Source: Diadophis punctatus similis (taxonomy: Eukaryota; Chordata; Lepidosauria; Squamata; Dipsadidae). From it: a stretch of 64,000 nt of DNA. Below the pieces are notes generated by a model, which saw only the letters and a program-made list of their open reading frames with translations, was not told the origin of the DNA and made no database searches. Where the stretch lies: positions 6,624,096 through 6,688,095 of the forward strand of contig JALIGW010000010.1 of NCBI GenBank assembly GCA_023053685.1. The letters run 5' to 3'. This document shows, piece after piece, positions 1 to 11,350 of the stretch; within the stretch, counting starts at the first letter, position 1; each line of letters begins with the position of its first letter. Position numbers and translations under genes: made by a program.

Positions 1-560
1 TGCATTTGTATGCGGCCCACTCCACAGAGACTCTGGGCAGCTCACAACAATAAGAAATCTACATGCAAACAATAAATATAGAAAAAAACATTAAAAACAA
101 TAATTATTAAAAACATTAAAAACGTTAAAAAACAACAATTTAAAAACCCCATACAATTAATACATTCATGGGGCCAAGAGTGCTCGATATTATATTGAAA
201 TCATTGGCCCCAGGCCTGTCGACAAAGCCAGGTTTTTAGCGCTTTTCTGAAGGCTGGCAGGGTGGGAATAGTGCAGATCTCCGGGGGGAGTGTATTCCAG
301 AGAGCCAGTGCTGCCACAGAGAAGGCCCTTGCTCGTGGGCCCGTCAGCCGACATTGTTTGGTTGACGGGACCACCAGCAGACCAACTCTGTGGGCTCTAA
401 TCAGTCTTAGGGAGGTATGTTGAAGAAGGCGGTCTCGGAGGTAAACTGGCCGTAAGCCATGTAGGGCTTTAAAGGTAATCACCAACACCTTGAATTGCGC
501 TCGGAGACCTATAGGCAGCCAGTGCAGTTCGCGAAGGATGGGTGTCACATGGGCAAGCAA
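1..560 (-). repeat. L2-like LINE, 3' end with ORF2 C-terminus
   Basis: A 5'-truncated LINE on the minus strand. The frame at 201-572 encodes about 120 residues of the tail that follows the reverse transcriptase in L2-type LINEs. It shows LHWLPI, then FKALHG and YLRDRL, RAFS, ALWNTLP and a closing FRKALKTWL. The low-coordinate end is the 3' UTR, with the CTCTGGGCAGCTCACAAC motif and an A-rich tail. The same family recurs at 32481-32620 and 41693-42245. The reading frame is open, but the upstream reverse transcriptase is absent, so it is inactive. L2 rather than another CR1-group clade is a family-level judgement. Confidence 0.75.
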
Positions 561-617
561 ACAAGTAAGCAAACAAGCTTACTGCAGCTGAATGCCGCAT
601 TTGCATATATCATTTGT

Positions 618-942
618 TTTTGCTTTTTCTCTTTAAACATTTTATTAGATTATAGAATAAAATACAAAAATACAACAAGCAAATAGGAAGATACAGTGGG
701 GGGGGGGAGAAGGGGAAAGACAAGGGAGGGAGGGAGGGTGGGAGGGTGGGAGGGAGGGAGGGAGGGAGGGAGAAAAGAAAAGCATTGACTTCTGACTCCC
801 TCTGTTGCAGTAGAACAAAGTCCAGAAGCGGTCTCCATGTAGCAACAAAAGTACTTCTTTCTTTTCTTTGACCAAAACAGTCAATTTAGCCATTTCTGCT
901 GATTCCATCAGCTTCTGTAGCTGTTTGTCCATGGTGGGAATT
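618..942 (-). repeat. L1 3' UTR, low-coordinate half (split by DIRS-1)
   Basis: AT-rich start, then a polypurine tract (690-775, mostly GGGA repeats), then a segment with GCCATTTCTGCTGATTCCAT. Similar segments occur at 33545-33880 and 41130-41530, where they also look like the 3' UTR of a squamate L1. The sequence resumes at 3681 after the DIRS insertion and leads into L1 ORF2 C-terminal coding at 4032-4585. The short frames over the polypurine tract are low-complexity shadows. Confidence 0.6.
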
Positions 943-1089
943 GAGACGTTGTACTTACCTGAGACGTCCATTCTCGTAGGGTGGAGCTAGCCGCCAAGAT
1001 TGGGTATTGGCACAGCCTTCTAGCCAATTATGACTGAGTCTGGAAAAGTATAAAAGGTGGCTCTAGGCCTAGATTCCCCCTCTTTTGAC
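943..1089. repeat. DIRS-1 left inverted terminal repeat
   Basis: Inverted copy of 3556-3680. It contains a CCAAT box (around 1023) and a TATAAAA box (around 1050) about 25 bases apart, so the repeat looks like a promoter in both orientations. The outermost part (GAGACGTTGTACTTACC at 943) is unique to this end and is mirrored in the ICR. Confidence 0.82.
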
Positions 1090-1309
1090 GAGGGATAAAT
1101 GCCAGACTCAAGTGCCATCAATCTAGCAAGTTTATTAACTGTCCAATCACAGAAAATTACACATGAGTTGATATGTGAGAGACCTAACTACCTAACCTAA
1201 CTACCTACAGAGAGAAGATAACTATTTACACTAATACACCTAGATACCTAATGACTATACGAGTAATAGGCTCCTCGTCCTGCCAGAACATGTTTAGAAG
1301 GGAGGGACT

Positions 1310-1400
1310 TGGCGGCTAGCTCCACCCTACGAGAATGGACGTCTCAGGTAAGTACAACGTCTCATTCTCCATAGTGGGTGGAGCTAGCCGCCAAGATTGG
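1310..1400. repeat. DIRS-1 internal complementary region
   Basis: The first half is the reverse complement of the left terminus up to GAGAC at 943. The second half is the reverse complement of the right terminus up to about 3680. In the DIRS model this region templates the joining of the two ends into a circle. The recombinase stop codon lies in it (GGCGGCTAG read on the minus strand). Confidence 0.82.
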
Positions 1401-2592
1401 GACATACCAAAGTAATTTTGTCCCCAGGGAGGGCCTCCTGATTCTGGCTGGGACCACCGCCCTCCAATGTTACCTGTTCCGGCACTCTGCGCCCAAGGTC
1501 AGCCTCCTGAGAGGCGAAAGCGTCCAGTCTGTAGTGCCGGACAAACGGCATTGGAGATGCCCAAGTGGCAGTCCGGCAGATCTCCTCGATGGAAGCCCTG
1601 GTATTCCACGCTGTAGTGGTGGCCGCACTGCGTGTGAAATGGGCCGTAATCCTGGTGGGTCGTGGCAAGGACATTTGTTCATATGCAGTGTTAATGACAT
1701 TACGAATCCACCGACCCACCATGACAGAGGATGCTTTCCTCCCCAAGGAAGTGTGGTGGAAAGAGACAAACAAGGCCTCAGTCTTGCGAAAGGCAGAGGT
1801 CCTTTGTATGTAAGTGTCCAGTGCGCGCCTCACGTCCAGGAGGTGCCACTGTCTTTCAATGTCTGAGGATGGAGAAGGGTAAAAGGAAGGTAATACCACC
1901 TCCTGAGCCCGATGAAAGTAAGAGTTTACCTTTGGCAGAAAGGTGGGATCCAATCGCAAAACCACCCTGTCCTGGTGGAACACACAGAGGTCACTCCTGA
2001 TGGAAAGGGCTGCCAGTTCGAAAATGCGACGGGCAGAGGTGACAGCCACCAGGAGAACCACCTTGTATGTTAGGTGGGCCAGAGAGACGGAGTGCAAAGG
2101 CTCAAAGGCGCCCCCCTTGAGTGCTAATAATACTTTGGACAAGTCCCAGGTGGGATACCTATGCACTACAGGAGGGCATCTATTCACTACGCCCTTTAGG
2201 AACCTGGAGACTGAGGGGTGAGCAGAGAGTTTCCCCAGAGAGGGACAAGACAGCACCGTGGACAGGGCAGCAATCTGGCGTTTGAGGGTACTTGGGGAAA
2301 GACCCTTAGCTAGCCCCTGGCGTAGGAATTGAAGGACATTTATGACCGAAAGATCCAGTGGTGAATAACCCTCCCTAGCACACCATGAGCAGAAAGCCTT
2401 CCAAGAGGCTGCATAAATACGATGCGTGGACGGTCTGCGAGAGTCAAGCAAGACCTCCATAACGTCCTCAGGGATTTTGTGGCTCCTCAGAGTGAGCCGC
2501 TCAAGTGCCAGGCGGTCAGCTGCAACCAGTGCGGCTCTGGATGCTGCACTGACCCCTGGAGCAGCGACCACTCTGTCGGAGGGATCCTCCAT
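1384..2592 (-). CDS. DIRS-1 tyrosine recombinase (intact frame, 402 aa)
   Basis: Integrase of the DIRS element, expected to insert the circular DNA copy by tyrosine recombination in the nucleus. The frame is open over 402 residues. The N-terminal SAM-like core-binding part contains STHRIYAASWKAFCSWC near residue 55. The catalytic part has the first arginine in TSARRIFELAAL (about residue 186), the HxxR box as AHFTR (about 320) and the tyrosine in VRHYRLDAF (about 353). All key residues are present, unlike in DIRS-2. The true start is uncertain: the frame overlaps the RT/RNase H frame by about 106 bases, as in DIRS-2. It ends inside the ICR. The open frame suggests a fairly young copy, but autonomous movement is impossible without a reverse transcriptase. 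Confidence 0.85.
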   Translation of the reverse strand: MEDPSDRVVAAPGVSAASRAALVAADRLALERLTLRSHKIPEDVMEVLLDSRRPSTHRIYAASWKAFCSWCAREGYSPLDLSVINVLQFLRQGLAKGLSPSTLKRQIAALSTVLSCPSLGKLSAHPSVSRFLKGVVNRCPPVVHRYPTWDLSKVLLALKGGAFEPLHSVSLAHLTYKVVLLVAVTSARRIFELAALSIRSDLCVFHQDRVVLRLDPTFLPKVNSYFHRAQEVVLPSFYPSPSSDIERQWHLLDVRRALDTYIQRTSAFRKTEALFVSFHHTSLGRKASSVMVGRWIRNVINTAYEQMSLPRPTRITAHFTRSAATTTAWNTRASIEEICRTATWASPMPFVRHYRLDAFASQEADLGRRVPEQVTLEGGGPSQNQEALPGDKITLVCPNLGG

Positions 2593-2975
2593 GGGGGTGA
2601 GACCGACAAGGAGACCAGGTCAGCATACCAGGCTCTCCTTGGCCAGTCAGGTGCCAGAAGTACCACCTCAGCTCTTTCTTCCAGGAGTTTCCGGATGACC
2701 TGCGGAATGATGGGGATGGGGGGAAAAGCGTAAAGCAACCCCTGAGGCCAGGTGCAGCGGAGGGTGTCCACCCCTTCCGCCCCCTGAATTTGATACTGGG
2801 ACAGAAACCTGGGCAGCTGGGCATTCCCCGGGGTGGCAAAAAGGTCCATTACAGGTTGACCGAATTGACCCACAAGTTGGTGGAAAAAGTCTGGGTGTAA
2901 GCTCCACTCTGAGTGGTCTATCTGGTTCCGGCTGAGCCAGTCTGCCCTGATGTTGCTTACCCCATCCGGCCTGGC
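2487..2975 (-). pseudogene. DIRS-1 RT/RNase H polyprotein, C-terminal remnant
   Basis: Only the end of the polyprotein is left. ADWLSRN-type residues around 2940 are followed by VMDLFATPGNAQLPRF, GVDTLRCTWPQGLLYAFPP and VVLLAPDWPRRAWYADL, ending WHLSGSL. The same region, similar in sequence, closes the RT/RNase H frame of DIRS-2 (30580-30972). It overlaps the recombinase frame. Upstream coding up to the ITR has been deleted; 3100-3540 is non-coding leader. Confidence 0.75.
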
Positions 2976-3555
2976 TGCGAGCGAGGTCTTCGGCGCTTCC
3001 GATCCCTTTATCTTTGAGAGTCAGCTGGGGATCGGAAGGCTCGTTAGTGGTTCGGACCGCTTGCACTGGACCGGCCAGATGCCAAGGCACCCAAAAATTT
3101 AATCTGGCAGCATGCTCTGCTCCTCGGCTCTCCCAGGCAGGCTAGCAGCTGTGAAAACCAACGTTAGAGGCCTTCACCTGTCAGGTTGGCCCTTGGTGTC
3201 TGGCAAGGAGACAGAAAAAAGAAAAATACAAGCCTCGCTCTACGACCAGGTGCGCGGTGAGCCCACCACTGGCCCCCAGATGTTTAGGGGCCCTTTCCCA
3301 CTCCCTCCACAGCCGGTATAATATGTAAAAATTAGAAAAAAATATAAAATTCAAAAATCTGGGCCTTCGGCTGGAGGGGCGAGCAGCAGTTGGACTTGCG
3401 GCCAACTGCCTTTTCCCAGGTGTGGGTGGAAGTAAGAAGACCTGGGGGGCTCGATCAGGGAAAGCAAATTCAGTAAGGAAAAATAAAAATTTACAGTTAA
3501 CTGAGGAATCAGTAGATGGATTCAAAAAATGGCACTAGTCTTTGGCTGTGACTGA

Positions 3556-3680
3556 GTCAAAAGAGGGGGAATCTAGGCCTAGAGCCACCTTTTATACTTT
3601 TCCAGACTCAGTCATAATTGGCTAGAAGGCTGTGCCAATACCCAATCTTGGCGGCTAGCTCCACCCACTATGGAGAGTGA
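3556..3680. repeat. DIRS-1 right inverted terminal repeat
   Basis: Reverse complement of the left ITR, with the same CCAAT and TATA boxes. The outermost bases (CACTATGGAGAGTGA) differ from the left end and match the second half of the ICR. This end is the promoter side for the minus-strand genes. Confidence 0.82.
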
Positions 3681-4585
3681 AATGTCCTTCCAGTTTTGTG
3701 CATACAGTAGCCTTGCTGCTGTCAATGTATATAAGATCAAAATTCCCCCCCAAAATTCCAGTCTTTTTCCATTAAACCCAAAAGAAAAGTTTCTGGTTTC
3801 ATCTTTATCTTCATTTTAAGAATTTTCTGTATTAAAATATGAATCTTACTCCAAAATTTCTTTGCTTTGTCAGATGATCACCATAAATGATAAAAAGTCC
3901 CTTCTTTGCTTTTACATTTCCAACGTTCATTTGAAATACCTTTACACATTCTAGATAACTTATCTGGTATTAAATACCAGTGATACATGTCTAATAGAAA
4001 TTTTCTTTTAAATTATAGTTTAGTGTAAATTTTAAATCTTTTGTCCACATATTTTCCATTGTTCAAGCATCACATTATATCCAAAGTTCTTTGCCCACTG
4101 AATCATACAATGTTTTACATGTTCACTTTCCAAATTCAATTTCAGTAACATTTTATAAATCTTAGCAATAATATGTTCATCACTAACACACAGTAAGATT
4201 TCCAATTCATTTTTAACAAAATCAAACCAATAACTCTTTTTATCTAGTTTAAATCTTTCTTTCAATTGTTGATATATAAACCAATGGCAAACATAGTCTC
4301 CTAATTCAAGTTCTTCCCTCGACTTTAGTGTAGGGTCACCGGAGTTGAAAGATATTATTTTACCATACCTCCACGAGTCTGGCTTTGCCACCATTTCTTT
4401 TCTTAAAAAGGCTTCCTGGAGGGACACCCAAAGAGGCAACTTTGTGGAGAACCTTGTTTTATATTTATTCCAAACTCTTAGTATGGCACGTGTAGCAAAG
4501 TGATTATTGAAATCAACATTAACTTTAACTTTATCATACCATAGATAACTGTGCCATCCAAATGTTAAATCATGACCTTCTAAAA
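3681..4585 (-). pseudogene. L1 ORF2 C-terminal fragment and 3' UTR
   Basis: The minus-strand frame 4032-4585 encodes about 185 residues of the C-terminal region of L1 ORF2p, after the reverse transcriptase. It begins GHDLTFGWHSYLWYDK, runs through PLWVSLQEAF and ends with CMIQWAKNFGYNV and LEQWKICGQK. A matching region occurs in the other L1 at 48612-49330. The part below 4032 is AT-rich 3' UTR that joined 618-942 before DIRS-1 entered. The copy is 5' truncated at the hAT end (4586). Confidence 0.78.
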
Positions 4586-4792
4586 CAGTGGTTCCCAAAC
4601 TTTTTCAGTCCACCGCCCCCTTGGTGCTACAATCTTATCCTCAGTGCCCCCCATTCCCACCCCCTTCAGGTGGGCATGGCTTGGTGGTCAGGTGACCGGG
4701 TGGGCGTGGCCAACTTGTAAAATGTGGTGAAACTCACCTAACAATGCTCATGCTTAGCAACCAAAATTTTGGGCTCAGTTGTGGTCATAAGT
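4586..4792. mobile_element. hAT-like MITE fragment
   Basis: Starts with CAGTGGTTCCCAAACTTTTT, a hAT-type terminus. It contains GGTGGGCGTGGCCAACTTGT and a segment (4738-4790) shared with 22855-22918 (AACAATGCTC, GCTTAGCAACCAAAATTTTG, GTGGTCATAAGT). Both copies run straight into a pyrimidine microsatellite, and the right terminus is missing. Confidence 0.6.
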
Positions 4793-5655
<863 letters not shown>

Positions 5656-6985
5656 AGCATAATGCAGTAGACATAATATACCTGGACTTTAGCAAAGCAT
5701 TTGACAAAGTAGACCACAACCTACTCCTTCATAAGCTAGAAAAAAGCAGGATAGACAGCTACACAACCAGATGGATTAACAATTGGCTGACCAACCGTAC
5801 CCAGCGAGTAGTCCTCAATGGCTCTAAGTCCACATGGAGAGAAGTAAGCAGTGGGGTACCACGAGGTTCCGTCCTAGGCCCAGTACTCTTCAATATCTTT
5901 ATAAATGACCTAGATGAGGGAATAGCAGGAGAACTAACCAAATTTGCAGATGACACCAAGCTGGCAGGAGTAGCAAACACCCCAGAGGACAGACTCAAAA
6001 TCCAGAGGGACCTCGACAGACTCGAACACTGGGCCCAAACCAATAAAATGAAATTTAACACAGAGAAAAGTAAAATTCTGCCCCTAGGCAAGAAGAATAA
6101 AAAATACACATACAAACTGGGCAAAACCACACTCAATAGCAGCGATTGCGAGAGGGATCTCGGAGTCCTGGTACACAGCCAACTAAATATGAGCCAGCAG
6201 TGTGCAGCAGCAGCCAAAAAGGCCAACACAGTCCTGAGCTGCATAAATAGAGGGATACAATCAAGGACCAGAGAGGTACTAGTACCATTCTATAAAGCCT
6301 TGGTCAGACCACACCTAGAGTACTGCATCCAGTTTTGGTCACCACACTACAAAAAAGACATTGAAACTCTAGAGAAAGTGCAGAAGAGAGCAACCAGGAT
6401 GATAAAGGGTCTGGAAAATAAAACATACGAAGAGCGGTTGCAGGAACTGAGCTTGGCCAGTCTAGCGAAGAGAAGGACCAGGGGCGACATGATAGCAGTA
6501 TTCCAATACTTGAGGGGCTGCCACAGAGAGGAGGGGGTCAGGCTGTTCTCTATGGCACCAGAAAGCCAAACAAGGAATAATGGATGGAAGCTGACCAAGG
6601 AGAGATTCAACCTGGAAGTTAGGAGAAACTTTCTGACAGTGAGAGCGATCAACCAGTGGAACAGCTTGCCAGCAGAGGTCACGAGAGCCCCAACACTTGC
6701 GACCTTCAAGGAGAGACTGGCTAAGGAAATAAATCACGTCTACCTTGGTAGAAATGGCGATGAGAAAGGAAGGAGTTGACCTCTGGAATGCAGACATGCG
6801 TAGTAGAATATATCATACGTCTGCTTGACCATAGATACAAGAAAACAGTAGAAAACATAGAGATGCACAAACTGACAATATCCACATCGTGACATGCCAT
6901 CTGTCTCAAATGGTGTAGGAACTCCTGCTTGAGCAGGGGGTTGGACTAGATGACCTACAAGGTCCCTTCCAACTCTAATAATAAA
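5656..6985 (+). mobile_element. CR1 LINE, 5' truncated, with 3' UTR
   Basis: Begins abruptly inside the reverse transcriptase right after the microsatellite and runs through the ORF2 stop at 6779 into a 3' UTR. The UTR ends with the conserved CR1 tail TTGGACTAGATGACCTAC, GGTCCCTTCCAACTCT, then short AAT/AAATCT repeats. The junction with the microsatellite may be the insertion point or a later expansion. Confidence 0.88.
5658..6779 (+). CDS. CR1 ORF2 reverse transcriptase, C-terminal two thirds, open
   Basis: The frame is open without stops from the 5' truncation to 6779, about 373 codons; the methionine at 6048 is internal and not a start. Palm motifs are in order: [16 protein letters not shown] (5670s), [35 protein letters not shown] and the catalytic FADDTKL (about 5943). 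The thumb follows, then the CR1 tail with [30 protein letters not shown] and [11 protein letters not shown]. The endonuclease domain and ORF1 are missing, so the copy cannot move. The lack of stops over more than 1 kb points to a recent insertion. Confidence 0.85.
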   Translation, partial: HNAVDIIYLDFSKAFDKVDHNLLLHKLEKSRIDSYTTRWINNWLTNRTQRVVLNGSKSTWREVSSGVPRGSVLGPVLFNIFINDLDEGIAGELTKFADDTKLAGVANTPEDRLKIQRDLDRLEHWAQTNKMKFNTEKSKILPLGKKNKKYTYKLGKTTLNSSDCERDLGVLVHSQLNMSQQCAAAAKKANTVLSCINRGIQSRTREVLVPFYKALVRPHLEYCIQFWSPHYKKDIETLEKVQKRATRMIKGLENKTYEERLQELSLASLAKRRTRGDMIAVFQYLRGCHREEGVRLFSMAPESQTRNNGWKLTKERFNLEVRRNFLTVRAINQWNSLPAEVTRAPTLATFKERLAKEINHVYLGRNGDEKGRS

Positions 6986-7610
6986 TCTAAAAATCTTTCT
7001 TTCTTCTGCAGTAGAAAGCAACCTCCCCCAAGGCAAATATCTTGTGACAGCAGTTATGAGATGCTCCTAAAATTCCAAATTACTCAAGAGTTCTATGATC
7101 ATCACTGTGAAATAGAAGAACAAGAGAGTAGAAATCTTATTAAGAGGACTGTTTATTTGCATGTTTAATAGATGGAGGTTGGTAGTTTGATATATGGGGG
7201 GCGTTAGATTATTTAACTAATTGTACTCTGGAGAATTATTAAGTTGTCATTAAAAAAAGGAATCGAAGGAAAAATAAATTAAGAACAGGATCATCGACTT
7301 CCCCAGAAAATTTACATTGTCATTTCAACAAGGAAGTTACATCCAATACATGAAACAGTACAGAAGTAAAATTTGAAATGACAGAATATAGATGTGAAAG
7401 ATTATTTTACTGCTCTTTAATAATCTCTCAATTTTTTCTGAAAAAATGCTAATAAGTGAAAAATCAAACAATCTTCTGAAAATAATCAAATAAATTATTG
7501 AAATAGCCTCAAAAAATGGATTGCTTTTCATATCCCTACCAATGGTAATATCCTTAACTTCTGTAAAATGAACACTCACTTATCTACTATCAACTAAAAA
7601 TCACCGAGAC
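6986..7610 (+). other. DMD intron 48 sequence, nothing recognised
   Basis: AT-rich with short frames only. No repeat family, exon or RNA gene recognised. Confidence 0.5.
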
Positions 7611-8541
7611 CAGAGGTGGGCTTCAGCCGGTTTGGACCAGTTCGGACGAACCGGTTGTTAAATTTTTGCCCAGTTCGGAGAACTGGCTAATCGCATCACT
7701 GGCTGCCCCCCCTGCCCTGCCCCTCTCAGTCACTCCTTATCTCGCCTTGCCTGCCTTGGCCATGGCATAGCAGCTGCTGTTCTCTGGCTCCCTCGCTCGC
7801 TAGCTCGCTTGCCTCAACCATGTGGTCCCCGCGGCTCAGCTCACTTGCCTACCTTCACCCCGGCCTCCCATGTGGCCCAGCTACCTGCCTGTCTGGTTAG
7901 CTTTCGCCTCTTTGCCGGCACGAACGGCCTGTTACAGGGCCTTCCTAGGGCTCCCCCGGCCTGTTACAGGCCAAAATCTCTGGGCCTGATCCGCCCTCCC
8001 AGGCCCCATCTGGGCCATCCTACAGTTTCCCTGGCCTCTTACAAGCTGAAATGGAGGGTTCCTGGGCCCGATCTGTCCTCCCAGGCCCTGTCCAGGCCTT
8101 CCTAGGGCTCCTGTGGCCTCTTACAGGCCAAAATGGAGGGTCCCTGGGCCCAATCCGCCCTCCCCACCCCATTTCCCATAGCTTTACTGTACTTACTTTT
8201 GGCTTCTCTGCCATGTGCCTCTTCAGCAGCTCTTCAAAAAGTAAGTACAGTAAAGCCATGGGAAAGCAGGGAGTGATCACATTCATTTAACATGATTCAG
8301 TCAAACGAATCCCCAGGTTACAAATGTAATTGGCAGGCTCTATTACATTTGTAACTGGAGGATTACCTGTATAATGAGAGTGAGGGAGGGTCTCAGGGAA
8401 GTCCTGCCTTAGCACCACATGAGTCCTGTGTCACACCCACCCTGGCCATGCCCACCCAGTCATATGACCACCCAGCCACACCTACCCAGCCAGTCATTAA
8501 GGCAGAGAACCGGTTGTTAAATTATTTGAATCCCACCACTG
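7611..8541. mobile_element. hAT-type non-autonomous element, 931 bp
   Basis: Ends are CAGAGGTGGGCTTCAGCCGG and the reverse complement of ATTTGAATCCCACCACTG. Flanking 8-bp target duplications are ACCGAGAC (7603-7610) and ACTGAGAC (8542-8549), with one mismatch. The GAACCGGTTGTTAAAT motif occurs inside both ends. The interior is GC-rich, with a repeated module (CCTCTTACAGGCCAAAATGG at three places, 7940-8135). No transposase is encoded. Confidence 0.85.
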
Positions 8542-8549
8542 ACTGAGAC

Positions 8550-9595
8550 TGATCTAAAACATATTTATGCATTAGCTAGTGAACAAATCTTTGAAAAAAC
8601 AGTCAGAGAGAAATTGAACTAAGAAGGCAGAAAATGTAAACTTTGTTAATATAAAAGTAATTCATTACCTTGCAGATAAACTCAATCTTTTAAAGTATGA
8701 AAATTTGAAATTCTTGAATCCAAGTAGAGAATCACGGAATGTGCTGATAAATTCAGGAACCCTGCTAGCATATGCCAAGGTGAATGACTATAGTCATTCC
8801 TACTGCAGCCTTCATGATATCATTCTGAAGACAGATTATCTAGAAGCCTTCTGAACTGGATGCTGATGGAAATCCAGATAGGAAGTTGCTTCCCAGGTAT
8901 AGCTTCTGTAGCAAAGAGACCAGTGGGTTACCAGATAGCAGAACCAGTAGATCTGAGCAACTGCCCGTGAATTCCAAATGCTGCTTTTGATATTACATAT
9001 TGCAGCAATAAAACATTACCTGCTAAAAAAAACACTGCCAAACATTTTTAAGTGTCTGTTAACATTTATTATCAACCTAATCTAAGTTTCTAAAAGCTGC
9101 TGGGATTTTATGCTGTGTCTTTGCTAATCTAGTCACCAAAATATCCCAATTTCCTGGATTAATTTAAGGATAAATTAACCAAATAGCCAATAATTGCTTT
9201 CCCTCCGCATCAAAATTTACTTAGGTTTAAAGTAACCTGGTTTATCCAGTTTTAACTAAACAATTTAACCTAAAACTGGTCAAGATACAATGCAAATCCG
9301 GTTTTGTTTATCTCATTCATGCAAAGCCTTTTTTACCTGCAGCTGTTAAGATTTATTTATTTATTTATTTTTGGCAGCCGGAAAGAAGTTGCTGTGGAGA
9401 TACTGAGATACTTTCTAAGGGAATGGGAGTAGAGGTAGTACAATACTTCAGAGATGAAGAAGGCACAAATTATAACTGTAAATTACAATCTATTAACTTG
9501 AGTAAAGAGACTTTTATCCTGCAATGGAGTGATTTGTGCTGAGTAGGAGGATAAAAGGGAAATAGTTTTCACTTATTTAATGCTTCTCTGTAATT
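8550..9595 (+). other. DMD intron 48 sequence, mostly unique
   Basis: AT-rich intron with a short ATTT repeat at 9352-9372. No coding or repeat family recognised. Confidence 0.5.
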
Positions 9596-10080
9596 ACCCA
9601 TATTTTTCAGAGTATAAGACGCACCTTAGTGTTTGGGGAGGAAAATAGGAAAAAAAAGTCTGCCTACCAGGTATTCATCTGGCTAGCCTCCTTAGTCTGG
9701 TCAGCTTCAGTGCATTAGTTCACTGGTTTTGAGAGAGCGCACATGCTTTTTATCCCCTGGTTGGGGATAAAAAACAGCTGCTAAAGCACAGCTGATCGTC
9801 GGAGAGAGAAGCAATGAGAAAAGCAGGCGAAGCGTGGAAGATCGCTTCACTCACTAGTGCCTCGTTAGAGGTGAAAAACAGCTTCTAAAACACAGCTGAT
9901 CATCAGAGGGAGCAACAATGAGAAAAGTAGGCAAAGCGCGGAAGATTGCTTCACTCGCTAGGGCCTCATTAGGGCTGAAAAAAAGCTTCAAAAAAGCTAC
10001 ATTTGGAGTATAAGACACACCCAAATTTTCAGCCTCTTGTAAGGGGGGGAAGTGTGTCTTATACTCCGAAAAATACGGTA
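9596..10080. mobile_element. TIR element (GTATAAGACGCACC family), copy a
   Basis: Inverted ends: TATTTTTCAGAGTATAAGAC at the left, and TCTTATACTCCGAAAAATAC followed by GGTA at the right. Two related internal modules (9780-9860 and 9870-9960) contain GAAAAGCAGGCGAAGCG. There is no transposase. The same ends bound copies at 16602-17685, 18376-19378 and 38212-39103. The superfamily is not clear; flanking TA is compatible with a TA-targeting element. Confidence 0.75.
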
Positions 10081-10322
10081 TTTAACTGAAAATCTAATCA
10101 AAACTTGTTTCTGATAGTTTATCTTATAATATAGATTTTCATACCTATTTTAAAGTAAGTTTTAAAATGTGTTTGAACCTTAAACTTCTGTGTCTCACTT
10201 GACTGATACAATGAAAAATATATTATAATTCTACACTGATCACATTTTAGATAAATTTAGCAACAGCAGACTTATCTTCTCTTCCACCAAAGCTTTGTTA
10301 GGATTCAAAGTTGTGGCCCTAA

Positions 10323-10786
10323 TGTTAATGTATTAGCAGAGTATTCCTTGTGTTACCAAGGTTGTGCATACAGAAACATTTAGATTGAGATCAGTTGTGA
10401 ATAAGTACTCAGCCACACAGAGATACACTAACTTGAGTTAAAGTTTACTTTAAGAAATAGCATTTTCCTATAAACAGTCCAAAGTCATACACTTAATAGT
10501 CATAATAACAATCCAAATATTATCAAGTACAAATACATTTTAGATATAATACATAACTACAACACAGAGAGAAATGCAGAGCATACATACACAATGTCTT
10601 GCTCTAGTGAGTAGCAGAGAACAGTGAGTAGCAGAGACAAAGACAAACAAAGGACTCCCAGAGAAATAAGCTGTGAGCTCTAGCTCCCTCTTGTGGCAGT
10701 CTGCAACACCTCAGCTAAACAGACATAGTTCTGTTAAAAGCTAGACATATATTGTCTACCCAATCGTTATGGACAGAGTCCTAACA
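10323..10786 (-). repeat. Copia 3' LTR
   Basis: 464 bp, TG...CA ends, nearly identical to 15163-15629. The neighbouring polypurine tract is at 10787-10802. Confidence 0.93.
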
Positions 10787-10802
10787 TTCTCCCCTTTGGG
10801 TA
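10787..10802 (-). promoter_or_regulatory. Copia polypurine tract
   Basis: On the minus strand CCCAAAGGGGAGAA directly precedes the 3' LTR, the expected plus-strand primer site. Confidence 0.8.
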
Positions 10803-10819
10803 GGTCAATATATAATACC

Positions 10820-11320
10820 TTACATCTTTAAACCATAATTTTCACAACACTCTTTGTGTTTAATTGCACCTTGCGCTTTAGTGAAATGATCTGCAATATT
10901 CTGTTCAGTCATGCAGTATTCCAACTTAACCATTTTATTTTGAACACATTGTCTAACATTCAGATATCTCAAATCAGTATGTTTCGACCTTGTTTTCACA
11001 GCTAAACTATTAGCTATACTAATGGCAGATTGATTGTCTTCATACACAATAAATGGCTCCTGTACAGTAATTCCTATATCCCTTAACAATTGTTTATAAT
11101 ACACCAATTCTGTACACATTAATGATAAACTCGAGAATTCTGCTTCCATAGTGGATAAACTAATATGTTGTTGCCTAATAGATTTCCACCCTATTAAAGC
11201 ATTTCCCAACATTACCACTATACCTGATGTTGATTTGCGAGTCATTGCATCAGTAGCAAAACTTGCATCAGCATATGCAGTTCACACTAATTCATTTCTC
11301 AGTTCTAAATATAAAGAAAA
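10820..11320 (-). pseudogene. Copia RNase H domain
   Basis: Encodes the Copia-type RNase H at the end of pol. Recognisable motifs in order are ADASFATDAMTRKSTSG (first catalytic Asp), WKSIRQQHISLSTMEAEF (Glu), YEDNQSAISIAN (Asp) and KHTDLRYLNVR, with NIADHFTKA near the C-terminus. The 3' part (10820-11245) is open for 141 codons and ends normally about 35 bases before the 3' LTR. A TGA upstream, near 11285, separates it from the preceding coding sequence, so the domain is intact in sequence but disconnected from reverse transcriptase. Confidence 0.88.
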
Positions 11321-11350
11321 ATGTATTGTGTGTTTTAGGTATCTAAGTAT

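Larger units (their letters stand above)
943..3680 (-). mobile_element. DIRS-1: internally deleted DIRS tyrosine-recombinase retrotransposon
   Basis: DIRS elements integrate with a tyrosine recombinase, have inverted terminal repeats (ITRs), and carry an internal complementary region (ICR) matching both ends. All three parts are visible. The ITRs are 943-1089 and 3556-3680. The ICR at 1310-1400 is the complement of the outermost parts of both ends joined together. On the minus strand only the tail of the RT/RNase H frame and a whole recombinase remain. At 2.7 kb it lacks gag, the reverse transcriptase and most of RNase H, so it is a deletion derivative. It sits inside an L1 3' UTR and no target duplication is visible, as expected for this class. 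Confidence 0.88.

Noticed and set aside
7010..7168. Possible extra exon (72-codon frame after a CTTTCTTCTGCAG site).
   Set aside because: It does not resemble dystrophin, and human exons 48-49 have nothing between them; an acceptor-like site alone is weak evidence.
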